NCBI GenBank assembly: GCA_005281725.1
Contig: SSBO01000002.1
Location: forward strand, 1,652,768 to 1,716,767
Direction: 5' to 3'
Length of the DNA: 64,000 nucleotides
DNA from: Wuchereria bancrofti
Lineage: Eukaryota; Nematoda; Chromadorea; Rhabditida; Onchocercidae
This document shows, piece by piece, positions 10,744 to 22,441 of this stretch. The notes under the pieces are model-generated. The model ran no database searches. It was not told the DNA's origin and saw only the letters and a program-made list of their open reading frames with translations. Each line of letters starts with the position of its first letter. Within the stretch, counting starts at the first letter, position 1. The translations under genes were made by a program, and so were the position numbers.

Positions 10744-12275
10744 TGAAATATCGTGAACAATACAAATTTCTCGTTATCAAATAAGAGGTGTTGACGTAAC
10801 CTTATTTTCAAGCAAAATTCCCTGCCAAAGGTAAGCAATGATTCTGTACTTGTATAAGCATAAAGAGACTTTGAATATATAATCCTTAATCAAAGAATGA
10901 TACATAGTGCAAAACAACCATGGCATAAAATACATACATACATATATGCTTATATAACTAGCATAAACTGTATTTGCAAAAATTTAACCAAATTTATTTC
11001 CTTATCATTAATAATATATTTCTTATCTTCAGATAATTCTATTTTCGAAGACTTTCAAATATAGACAAATAATAATTCTGAATACAGATAACTAAAAATA
11101 CTCCAAATATACATCACATAATATAAAAATTCCCGTGAAAATAACATAAAATACTTCCATCTTAACTAAAATTTAATTACTCTCAAAGAAAATTACGAAA
11201 GTTACTACTATATTATTGAATATTCCATATTATCTAAAGTTATTTATATCAATGAAAGCATATGAAGTACTATCCATTAATACAAATGCCTCATTACATT
11301 TAAACAAATAGCTGGAATTAACGAAACACACAACAACTCTCGCCACCCCCACAGTCCTACTAAATCCAAAGTGTTCTCATTTAATGGACCAAGGTGGTCC
11401 GTAAATTTCATGCTTCATCCCAACCACTTTGTCATTTTTATTGATTGCTGGGATTGTTGAAGATGGACTGGAAAGTTTGATGTTGCATTCCTGTTTTCGT
11501 TACTGTCTAATCCGGAATTTGACTGTGCTTTTTTTTCCAGTTTCTAAGGATTTTTTTTAATGGGATTTCTTTTCTGTGTTCGTTTACAAATAGAAGACTT
11601 CTCGGGAATAATTTCTGCTGTTTAAAATGATTTATTTAGGAATAAGGAAATATCAAATGCAATACGGATGAGTGCATGCTAATATGCATGTTATCAAGTT
11701 ATATTATTTTTGATAACTTTTGTTTTCCACAATATTTTATAGAATTAAGAAAATCGATAAAATGTGTAACTTTAGAACCTTAAAATTTGTAAGCATATTC
11801 CCTGACACCCAATGAATTGATGTGATATTAAGCTTAGATTCATACAATTTATTGAGATGATTCCTCGAATTAAGCTTAGACATAACTTGTTAATTGATGG
11901 AATACTTTCTTAATAAATGTGATAAGATACGTTTTCTATAGTCATTTTTTGTTAAATCATTTTCAAGGATTTTCAGATGTTGTGTAAAATACTTTAGTAA
12001 CACATCAAGTATTCCTGTGATTATTGGAACAATTGTCGTTGTTTTTTTTCTCTCCTCTTAAATTGATTTGCCTGCTTTTGGTACAGTAATATTACTGGAT
12101 TTCATCTCGTGTTCTTACACCACTGATATCGAAAGATGCTATATCATCTTATCAATTTGTATTTTGTTGTCTTTAATTAACAGCTTTTTCTTTCTGAATT
12201 GTTATTATGAGTCGTAGTTCGCGGAGTGAATTTTCAAATGATAATTTGCAAATGTTTTATTTTAAGGATTATATA
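10744..12275. other. Intergenic region between rpl-21 and the qcr9 gene
   Basis: About 1.5 kb of AT-rich DNA separating two divergent genes, so it should hold both promoters. Apart from the short minus-strand frame at 11377-11499, I see no gene. Confidence 0.5.
11377..11499 (-). CDS. Possible C-terminal exon of an unrecognised protein
   Basis: On the minus strand, a 40-codon frame ends ...KVVGMKHEIYGPPWSIK and a TGA at 11377. Its composition (Gly, Pro, Trp, His, Lys) is unlike the AT-driven noise around it. Upstream, minus-strand sequence to about 11625 is also partly open, but in shifting frames with in-frame stops, so either an intron boundary is missed or the gene is decayed. No family recognised. 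It sits between divergent rpl-21 and the complex III subunit gene. Confidence 0.3.
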   Translation of the reverse strand, partial: RKQECNIKLSSPSSTIPAINKNDKVVGMKHEIYGPPWSIK

Positions 12276-12729
12276 ATGGCTCTCGCTAGTCACGCGTATA
12301 GATTTATTACCAAACGTTTTTCATCCCTTTTTGTGGTATTAACTATTGGTGCAATCTCAACAGATTTGATAGTTGATAAGGGTGGTGATTATCTCTTCAA
12401 ACAGGTAGTCCTATTTATCATTTTTAGCATTTATCATCCAGCATTATGTAAATGGGAAATTTGGGGACGGACAGAGCAAGTTTTTGTAATATAATACAAA
12501 ACATATCCATAACTCTTCATAGCAGTTTATTTTTGCCCGGTGATTTCTCTCCTTAACTCTACATGTGGAAACCTCTACAAATAATTTGGTTGGTACTTTT
12601 ACTCTTTGCTATTATTACTGTTCAGTTCTAAAAGTTGTGGTTTTTTTTTTTTTTTTTCAGTACAACAAAGGAAAATTATGGGAGGACATCAAGGATAAAT
12701 ATGTCGACGATTTGGCTTTTACAGGATGA
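12276..12729 (+). CDS. Cytochrome b-c1 complex subunit 9 (QCR9/UQCR10-like)
   Basis: Small single-pass subunit of mitochondrial complex III, sitting in the inner membrane near cytochrome c1 and the Rieske protein. Two exons, 12276-12404 and 12661-12729, give 65 residues, the normal size for the family. One hydrophobic helix spans about residues 17-34 (SSLFVVLTIGAISTDLIV). It is followed by the family pattern DKGGDYLF and KGKLWEDIKDKY, matching human UQCR10 (DQGADAIYD, EGKLWKHIKHKY). I chose the ATG at 12276 because a longer in-frame start at 12207 would add residues unlike the family and TTTTATTTTAAG just upstream looks like a spliced-leader acceptor. The intron ends in a long T-tract and CAG. 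Confidence 0.88.
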
Positions 12730-13509
12730 CAAATATTGATGAATTCTTGTAGACTCAGAAGTCAATGTTTGTACTATTATATCTCGGTATTTAGTGACTA
12801 CTATGATTATTAGCCTTTATTTTGTATAAACAAGTATTCAAAGAAAAATTAGTTTCGTAGCAACTGTATATAACATAACAACAAAATTTAATCTTCGAAC
12901 AAACAAGCCATAGCCTATAGTTGACCAAGGCTTTTTCTTTCAAAAGAAAAAAACAGATTATGTATTGCTGGAAAAAATAAACGAAGAAATTTGGCTTAAT
13001 TCAATCAGCAACTATATGAAAGGTTTATGTAATTATATTATGAACGCCTTTCTCGTTTTCTTGAAAGAAGCTTGAATTACATATGACTTAATCAGTAAGC
13101 AGAATCATTTTGCTATTTTCACTTTGCTATTTTTTATAGGTTCCTCAAAAAAAATGCAGCTTACCATGTAATCGGTAAAAACTTGATAAAAAGTTCAACT
13201 GACTTTGTTTGAAAAACTACAATAAAAAGTTCCATAGATTTCTAGATTATATATATTATAAACATAACTACCATGGAAATACACACAGTCACAGTATTCA
13301 ATACTGGTGTTACCCAAAGCAGTCCTATATCAACCAGTTATTTAAAAAATGTGTAAAAGTTTCCTCATTTATAACAAACTGTAAACAATTTCACCTGCAC
13401 ATATAAATAACCGCAATTAGAACAATTTGTTTTTTCTTCCCTTAAAACATGTTATACAAGATTCAAATTCAGTTACTTGAAGTTGGAAAAAAAAGGAACA
13501 ACTTTTCAA
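12730..13509. other. Convergent intergenic region
   Basis: Between the 3' ends of the qcr9 gene and bud-31. It contains an AATAAA near 12976. Short frames such as 13209-13406 have no splice or composition support. No gene seen. Confidence 0.5.
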
Positions 13510-14732
13510 TCATCCCGAACATCCTCGACATCCACAATGGACGCATTCTACCACGCGGCCCTGAAAATAGGTCCGGTTAATCTTCTACTCATCAAAGATC
13601 GCACTTAATTTTCATCTATTAATGTCCCATAAAATATCTTCGTTATACGGAATTACGTAATTCAACAGTCAATTATCAACTACATGAAATTATCATAAAT
13701 TTCCATCACAGTTCTTAAGAAAACCATAAGTAGAGTACTTAAGCAAAACGTAGATCGAGCACTATTCAGCATTTATGATTCCAGGAAGTGCTATAAAAGG
13801 TCATAGTTAAGACATACAGGAGCAGTTAGGTAGAATATATGGAGTGCATAATACAAAAATAAAACAGCGCTTGCCTCTCCCCTCCCTTTTTCTCTTTCCG
13901 AATTTTACTCAAAAACCTGAAGAGTAAATATATAAACTTCTCTAGTTCTTTATTGCCTATTATGTAAAATGGAACCATTAAAACCCTTAGTACATAAACA
14001 TTTTCTTCTATTTACTGAAATGTGTTTTTAGTCAATAACGATTCAGTCTGCAACCAGATCGATTCATGCGGTTTTTCTTTTTGTATCTTTAAGAGATCTA
14101 AAAATGGAAAAAAAAAAATGATAAAATGAAAATGATCTACTAACCACATCTAATTTACTCTTCGGCACACGACATATACAGTTAGTACCAAAGTTAGTAT
14201 CCCTCGTTTGGATACATCGTAAACAACATAAATTCTCATATCCTTGTTTCTTCCATTTCGCTATCAATTTCTCATCCGCTAATTTGGTATCCAAACAAAA
14301 CTGATATAATTCTCTACTGATTACTTGACGTTTGTAGTATAAATCATAAATATATCTCGACCGCTGATGATGTATCTAGAAAAAGATCAAAAAATATTTC
14401 TAATTTTGTATTATAAATGCCATCACACAGATGTCATTCTAATCTGCACACCGCCACACGACTACTGATTAAGTACATCACATACACATCACATTTAATC
14501 ATATATTGGATGAGGTCTGAATATACCAGTTGATATACATCTCTCCTTTTCAAAAACATCAAATACTAACCTTGAAGATAGGCCAAAGGGTTTCTGTCTT
14601 GCGTTTCCCTTCATGAGGATCTGTTTCGGCTTCACGCATCTTCGCTTCAAATTCATCTAATGTTGGCTCAATCAAGTCCCATCCTTCTGGTGGTTGTTTA
14701 TGCATTCGTCGTAAACGATTAGCAACAGACAT
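13510..14732 (-). CDS. bud-31: BUD31/G10 splicing factor
   Basis: Small zinc-binding protein of the activated spliceosome, nuclear. Three exons in phase, 14571-14732, 14145-14375 and 13510-13560, encode 147 residues, close to the human protein (144). Conserved stretches include [63 protein letters not shown] and the terminal [12 protein letters not shown], whose cysteines form the zinc clusters. All expected cysteines of the C-terminal half are present. The N-terminus ([13 protein letters not shown]) differs from the vertebrate one. Confidence 0.97.
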
Positions 14733-15039
14733 TATCACTTTCTCGGTTTGAAATTTGGAAATTCCAAAAACCTTGTGATGACAGCAATTTCACGAAGTAA
14801 TAGGTCGTAATATTGTTCTAAACAATTCCAAATAAGATTAATCGCTTCATTTTGACACAGATATTTGATACCAACTACTTTTTTTTTCGTTTTATTTGAC
14901 ATTCATCTTTAGATGAAAATGCTAGAACATATTGGAATTAAACATCATACCAAAAAATATCTTGAATAATCGCCTTATGAATATGATAAGTTCTATATGA
15001 TACTTAATATCAGGCCTATCTATTTCAGTCCTCATCACA

Positions 15040-15290
15040 TCACTGAAATACCATCGGTTATTTTACTATTTAGAACAACCACTCAAATATAGATTATTCT
15101 TGTAACTCGAGGAGCTACTTAAACAATAATCTGATGGTATCCATTACTCAAATACCATCAGATTATTCTAGTACTACCACCCAAATATCATCCGATTATC
15201 TCAGTAGTTCGAACTAACCCTTAAATATGATTATTCTAGTGGTTCAAACCATATTCAAATATCATCCCATTGTTTCAATAGCTCAAGGAA
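15040..15290. repeat. Degenerate tandem repeat with internal hairpin
   Basis: About six imperfect copies of a unit resembling CTCAAATACCATCAGATTAT followed by CTAGTA and an A/G-rich tail, at roughly 15040, 15080, 15145, 15178, 15217 and 15251, with irregular 35-65 bp spacing. Within it, 15125-15140 and 15152-15167 are a perfect 16-bp inverted repeat with an 11-nt loop. Confidence 0.75.
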
Positions 15291-16820
15291 TCTACCTTAA
15301 AAGAAAATGAAATACCACCCCCCCCCCTCCCCTCTCCCTTTACTACAAAAAAAAGTCCAACACACATAAAGCATCTCCCCAACCCTCGGGAAAACTGGTC
15401 AAATCTACCCAGCCTTTTTCTTCAAGCATCCAATTTTCATAGGGCCAAGATGGCCCGTTGCATACAGATAGCCTCGTTATGAGATTAGTTAACAAATGAT
15501 TCTTTGTAAAATGAGCCATTGACAGACGTTTCTATTCTTGTTCTCTTAGCCTTTTATGTGTTAAATTCAATTTCCGAAATTTGAAATTAGCATAATTAGC
15601 AAAAAAAGAAAAAAATTTCTTTTTGTCATTTATTCATACTCTTGCATTGCCCAATTGTTAAATTATATTATTCCCATTGTGTTTCACATATTAAAATATC
15701 TCAGTTCCTTTAACCATTTTTAGTTTTTTTCTTTTTCCTCCACTTATTATGGATAAAAAGCGAATCTTAAGTCTTTCTTTTTATCAAATAATTTAATCAA
15801 ATAATTACTTTTATGCTTTTATTCAAACATTTTCTTCTCATTCATCATTTGTATTCATTAGAATCATTGCTTTTCTTTTTTTTTCCGGATTATAAATTAT
15901 AATTGATGAAAATCTCATCGTATTCATTAACTTAATTTGACTAATAATTGTATATTAACAGTTATGGTACTCGAGATTCAAGTTATATTTACTATACAAC
16001 TAATAATGATAATTGCTTAATGGTTTTATTAGACTTGCTATGCAATTGTTACTAGCATAATTGCCCAATTTTTTTTTTCCATTTCATCTTTAATATTCTG
16101 CAATTTTTTCATTGATATGATAATTTACCTTAGTTGTCCTTTTAATAATTCATTGTCCACAGCTAATTTTATCATTACTGGTTAATTCAATTATTTTTAA
16201 CTATCACTTTCTCATCTTTCACTCTTTCACTGTATTAACACTATCCTTCACTTCATTAATTATCATTTCCTTTTAATTGATATCTCCTTCTCCTAATGTT
16301 ACTAATAATATAATCATTCAAATAAATTGTTTTTCACTGCTTGCTTGCTACTTATGAAGTATATAATGAATCTTGTCTTTCCTATCATTTATTTAAAGTT
16401 AAAAATAGCCATCCAAGGCATTTCACATACATTACATATTTACTTAGAATGATTTACAACAAAAAGTATTATTTCTCAATTTAATGATATATTTTATCTC
16501 GAAAGTTCTTACAAATATACAATTTTACTGGTAAATTAAAAAAAAGAGTTACTGGTAAATTTAAAGAAATTTCGAAGTTACACGTATTTTACAATATTGA
16601 ATGAAAGCACAGAAGTTCAGTAACATGCAGACTTCGAGAGATCTATGAAAGGAAATAAATAAAACTATAATTTCAGTGCATAACTGATGAAAATAGTGTC
16701 TTTCTGTGATCACAGTATGCTTGAACAATTGATATATTTGATAATCAAATAAGTGCAAATTAAATATCAATGATAATTGGTTAAATATAAACTAAATATC
16801 AAGGATGATCGACTAAATAC

Positions 16821-16995
16821 TTATTGACAACGGAAAAACTTATTGACAATGGATAAACAAAAACTATCACTGGCAATCATATGCTATCATTTACAATCGG
16901 ATAAATTTTTTTATTGACAATAGATAAACATAAACTGTCACTGACAGTCATGTGCTATCACTTACAATTGGATAAATATAAATTAATTTCACTGA
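16821..16995. repeat. 71-bp tandem repeat, about 2.4 copies
   Basis: Two near-identical 71-bp units start at 16840 and 16911 with TTATTGACAATRGATAAAC and contain CACTGRCARTCATRTGCTAT. A partial copy precedes them at 16821, and a decayed fragment follows to about 16995. Confidence 0.85.
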
Positions 16996-17355
16996 CAAGT
17001 CAAATCAGAACAAAGACTAAACAATACAATAGTAGATAATGATATTAATTGATCAATGAAAGTGGGAAACTTTTGAAATGTGAAAATTTTTTAATAGAAA
17101 GAACAACAGCTAATCTCTTTCCAGAATGATCTATATCACATTTTTTAAATGTTTTATCTAAGCTATATAACTCACATCACTCATAGAAGTTAGTTATAAC
17201 ATACTATAAAAAATCCAGAATAATAAAATGTCGTGAATGTTTTCGAAAGAAATGAAATTTTAATGATAGATACTAATCAAATGAGATCTGAATACCTGGC
17301 ATTTGACAAGATAATCAGAATAACGAAAAAAGACACAAGAAGGACTGAATTTTCT

Positions 17356-17361
17356 TTTATT
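17356..17361 (-). promoter_or_regulatory. Polyadenylation signal of polq-1
   Basis: AATAAA on the minus strand 58 bases beyond the polq-1 stop codon. Confidence 0.5.
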
Positions 17362-17418
17362 GAAATGACAGTTTCCTGTAATGATCATTAGCTTGTAGCC
17401 CACAATTAGTTAAAATCT

Positions 17419-20400
17419 TCAAATTTTAGTGTATTCCTGAAGTTCTCCCCAACTTTTTCCGAATGAAATTTTAACTGCTAATGGAACTCGTAAATTTGGA
17501 GTAACTGATGTCATAGAATGTTTGATAATTTCAACAATTGAAGCTATCGAACTTTCATCCGTTTCTACTAACACTTCATCGTGCATTTGCATGACGATAG
17601 ATGAATTAGTACCTAAAATGTAAATATATGCGAATCTGTTAACTATTCGAAAATCTTCCTAAAATTTCAAAATATTCTGTTTTTAAAACAAATTTTGTAT
17701 TTGGTATATTAACAAATGTTGAACACATAGTATTCATAGCATTATCATCTACATTCGATCACATCTATTGATTTTCCATTCACTATTTTCCTTCAAACTT
17801 TGTTCACATCATTTTTCACAAGAAAAAAAGAAGAAAAAAAACTGACCTAATAAATTTTTCTGTAAATTCAATAGTGCCGTCTTAAACAATTCCGCTACTG
17901 AACCCTATAAGATGTGTTTTCCATTTTAAAAAATAGTCTAAAAAAACAAGCAAAAAAAAAGAGCATTTATTGACAAAGAAATGATAAAATTATCTGTGTA
18001 GTAATGTGAAGAAGTATACAAATATTTATTGTGCAAATAGAATATATTCTTTCTATGCATAAAAATATATGAAAATATTTAAATGATATGTGTCAACTCT
18101 GGTTGATTAGATAATTGTTATTATTTTTGCTTAAAAATATTTCATTTTCCAATTATTGTCTAACTTTTAATGCACTCATATATTCTCTCTTCCTTACCAC
18201 ACCACAAGAACCTATATAAAAAGAAAAGAAAAAATGTCTTTTATCCTATTATTCATCAATTATTCAACGCCTGAAAAAGTAATCTGATTAACTGAATAAA
18301 ACTGATAAATGAAAAAAAAAAAAAAACTGACGAAAAGATGACTGTACTAATATCCTATAAAAAAAAAAAAAATGGCTATATTAACATACCACAAATTTTA
18401 ATCATTTCATCAACTCCTGCCGTAAAGTTTCACATTTCGGATTATTTAATCAAACAAATAAAAAAAAAAAAATGAAATAGTACCGCAACTAAAAAATAAC
18501 ACAATAAGTATAGAAAATCATATATGTATATATAAACATCTACCTGTATACAAGTATTGATAGCTTGCCGTTCAGCTTGAGCTAACTCTGTTTGTAGCAT
18601 ACCATTATTTATTTGAGGTAAAAATCGTCGACGACCTAATAAGGTACTCACAAATCCGTCAGTCCGGCATACAGCTAATATTTTATCCATCCATGTTCGT
18701 ACTTCTGCAAAGAAAAAAAAATTAAAAAAGTGTAAAACTAAAAAAGTAGTTAAAAGTAATTAAAAAAGTGTAAAACAGAATTAGTTAAAAGGAAATCTTT
18801 TTCTTTCTTTTTATTAAATTTTAATTTGGAGAATATTTCCAAATTTAATTGTATCAATACAAAATTAATGCCACTAAATGTAGCTTTTTATTATCAAAAA
18901 GATAAAATTAATAGAAGTAATGGACATTGTTTGTTTTCATCTGATCAAATAATTTTCTAAAGTTTACTTGGAAACAACTGAAAAAAAGATGTGATCATTT
19001 GTTGAGCATGTTGTTTTGATATACCCAATTCTTTACCCAATGATATGGCGCCCATACCATAAATAATACCATAACAAAGCTGAAAAATCAAGCTAGAATA
19101 GTTTTATTTTTCGAAAGTTTAATTGTCAATGTTTTGTTTCGTTTTTTTTTTCTTTCTTTCTGGAACCTAATTTGTCAAAGTATCTTCGTTTCAAATATAT
19201 TTAGATAAAGAATAAAATGTACAAATTTATTACAGTAGAAGACTAATAACCTGTTTAACTTTGTTCCGATCTACTTTAATATGCAATGTCTCGTTTTTAT
19301 TCCATTTGTTCGTAATAATTTCGAAAAAATCATCTTTGGTCAAAAAAAGAGATATGAGGTGAGGATCAGCTGAGAGATGTGCTAACATTCGCATTTCTAA
19401 CTGTCGATAATCAGATGATAATAGAATTCTACCTTTAAACATACTAAATTAAATTAGTGAAGAAATTATAAAGAAAAATGGTAATTTTGTACTATTATCA
19501 CTTTACAAGTAGAAATTTTAATTTTAAATAAAATAAAAAGTAAAATTAAAGGTCAAAAGAAATAGTTTATTACTACTTTTAGCAGGAAAAATGAAGCTAA
19601 TAGCTTCCCATTAAAATCCACAATTTTTGTAATATGCTTACATTTCTAACAATAAGCATGCTTAACAGTGAATGCTTTTATATGCAATCAAATCAGTTTT
19701 TTTTTTTTTTTTAATTTTGATACATTTGAAAGTAATTTACAAACCTTTTGGAACAATGAACAGTGATCGAATGGAAAAACCATCAATAATTGCATCTTTT
19801 TGCACATTTTGCACATTTGGATGTACTGTTAAAACACGACCAGTGCAACAATGTATTATAAAATTAGCACGAATTCGTCCATCAGAACAACACAATTTTA
19901 AAAGTGTTGGCAAAGATGTCTGAAAAATGTTTAAAAAGAGAAAAAAAAATTCTACCTAAGAAAATAAAAGACTAAATGTTTCACTTGCACTGATAGTACC
20001 AAGCTGTATGCCAAGATTATTGATATGAGCAAGATATTATAATAATCCATGATTTTAGAATGAAAAATTATTTACCGTTAAAGCGGTATTTATTCGTCTC
20101 CATTCCAAAATTAAACTTATAATAGGATATTTTGGTGCTAATTGTTGCAGAACAATTTTATTGGTTGAATAATGTCGACCAGTTGATGCATTTGGTGGTG
20201 GAATTTGCAGACGTACAAAAAGTACCTAAATAGGACAAAAGTATATTAAAAAATTTCATACATTCTTAAATATTCATTTATTGATATTACCTTTATTATC
20301 TCAGAACTATTTTAAGCTTAAATTTAATCTCGACTTAAAATTTTAATTAAACAAAATTTGAGACAGATTAATTAAACGGAAAATCGTTTTTTTTTTCTTT

Positions 20401-22410
20401 TTATATGATAAATTAAAGTTAACAATTTTCATTGGTATCATTTTGTTTATATGTAGAAATTTTTTTCATACCTGAGAAATTTCCGCTGCTGAACCAAAAT
20501 TAAATGGAATTCCGCTAATACCATAAGCTTTTGCTTCAATTTCGGTCAATTTTTGTTTAAGCTAAAATTATCAATACGATTTAACAAAAATACTGATAAC
20601 TTCTTTTCAAGCCACAAAACATTTTTTTTTTTTTAGATCGGAGAAAATACAAATTAAAAGTTGAGAAAGTTTAAAACTTAAAAATTTATAAAGTTAATAA
20701 CGTATAACACCTTAGAATTCAGAGTTAGAGCTTTATTCGTATCGAAAGCTATACCCATCGTTTCTATTTCACTGAACAAAACAACTGATTTTAATTCCAA
20801 TTCCACAGATTTAATTGAAGATAATCGAACAGCAGCCGACATTAGATCATTATGCATATGCAAGCATATAAATGAGCTAATTGCTGCTCGTAATCGTGGT
20901 GTTGCATTTCTTAAAATTACAGCACGTTCTGGAGAAGTAAGTTGTGAAAGTAAATCCTGAAAGATGATAAAAGAAAAATATAGCTATACAACAGAATCAC
21001 AAAATGTAGTGTGATAATCTGATATCATATAAAAACTTATTTAAGATATATAGAAATTTTTTCAATTCTAGTAATTTTTCATTCTAATTTAAAAAATTTT
21101 TTCACTCTAATTTTACGAAAGGTGAAGTAATCATTACCAAAGCTATTATTATGAAATGACTAAAAAAGATTGAACAAACACAAAAATTGATTTTTAAAAG
21201 AGACAATTAATTATTTTAAAATTTCCCAAAAAAAAAAAAAGAACCTGAAAGGAAAGGGCAGAATCATCCAGTGCACGATAATGGGCTAAATATGAAAGTG
21301 TTTGTACACAAATACAGCGATTAAAAAGGAAAGGTGAACAGTCTAAACCTCGAAGATATCGTAATGAACGTGAAAATGATAGTAAATCATAAATGTACTT
21401 TTGTTGTTCAGATTTTAATATATTATCCAGTGCTTCTAATCGTTTATCAATTTCAATTTCAGAAACACATTCTGAAAAAAAAAAAGCATAATTATGACTA
21501 ATAAGAGATATATCAGTTTAATTACGACTGATAAGAGATAATTCAGTTTAATTTCAAAATTAAACTTTAACTTATGATAATATAAACTGAAATTAACCCA
21601 CTTGGCCTGAAATCAATATAAACACATTCGTCATTTAATGGACATAATGCTATTCCAATTATTTCTTTGTTGCATATTGCAATGCCTAAACCAATTTGAC
21701 TCCAATATTTTTGACGTATCAAAAATTGCTCCCATGCTGTAAAAGATCTGAAAATTTATGTAGAATAATTTTTGTTGCAAGAAGAATTCTGTCAACTTTC
21801 TTTTTTAAAATTCCACATTGATTATTCTAGTTTAATTTGAAGAAAGCAAAGTCAAATTTTGTTTTCCAAATAAATAAATGTACCCGCAAACATCTATAAT
21901 TTGAAATTCGGTAGTTCCTGTTTGATTGCTGTCGAAATTTTGTTTAATATCATTTTTAACACTTTCATCAAATTTAATTTCATTCTCCACAGTTACAGTA
22001 AAAGGTGATCCATGTTTCAAAATTTTATGCAGAGGGCTTTGAAAGCTTGGTGATTGCAAAGATTGACAATTAATTGATGATTGTCGATCGATACGTTTCA
22101 TGCAATATGATGAATTCTGCGGTGTATTAAGTGATTGCGAACCAATTGATGAATGAGATGTTCGATCAAATAAATCATTACTATGATCAAAAATTGATTG
22201 ATTTCCAATACTTTCATCCGAATTGACAATAATTTCTTTTTCTTCTTCTTCTTCTTCAATACTTTTAAGAGTTATCTGTTGTGACATAGCACATTCAGTT
22301 GTTTGTGATAAACCGTTAAACTGAATTGTAGATGATTTCTTCATATTGCAATTACGAAAATATTTCACCTCATCTTTTTCTAAATTATCATTTTTCATTT
22401 CATGAGTAGC

Positions 22411-22441
<31 letters not shown>

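Larger units (their letters stand above)
14733..17418. other. Intergenic region between bud-31 and polq-1, repeat-bearing
   Basis: About 2.7 kb, AT-rich, upstream of bud-31 and downstream of polq-1. It holds a degenerate repeat field (15040-15290), a C-rich run near 15317-15340, and a 71-bp tandem repeat (16821-16995). No gene seen. Confidence 0.6.

Noticed and set aside
12207..12275. Longer N-terminus for the complex III subunit
   Set aside because: It would add 23 residues absent from the family, and an acceptor-like AAG lies between the two ATGs.
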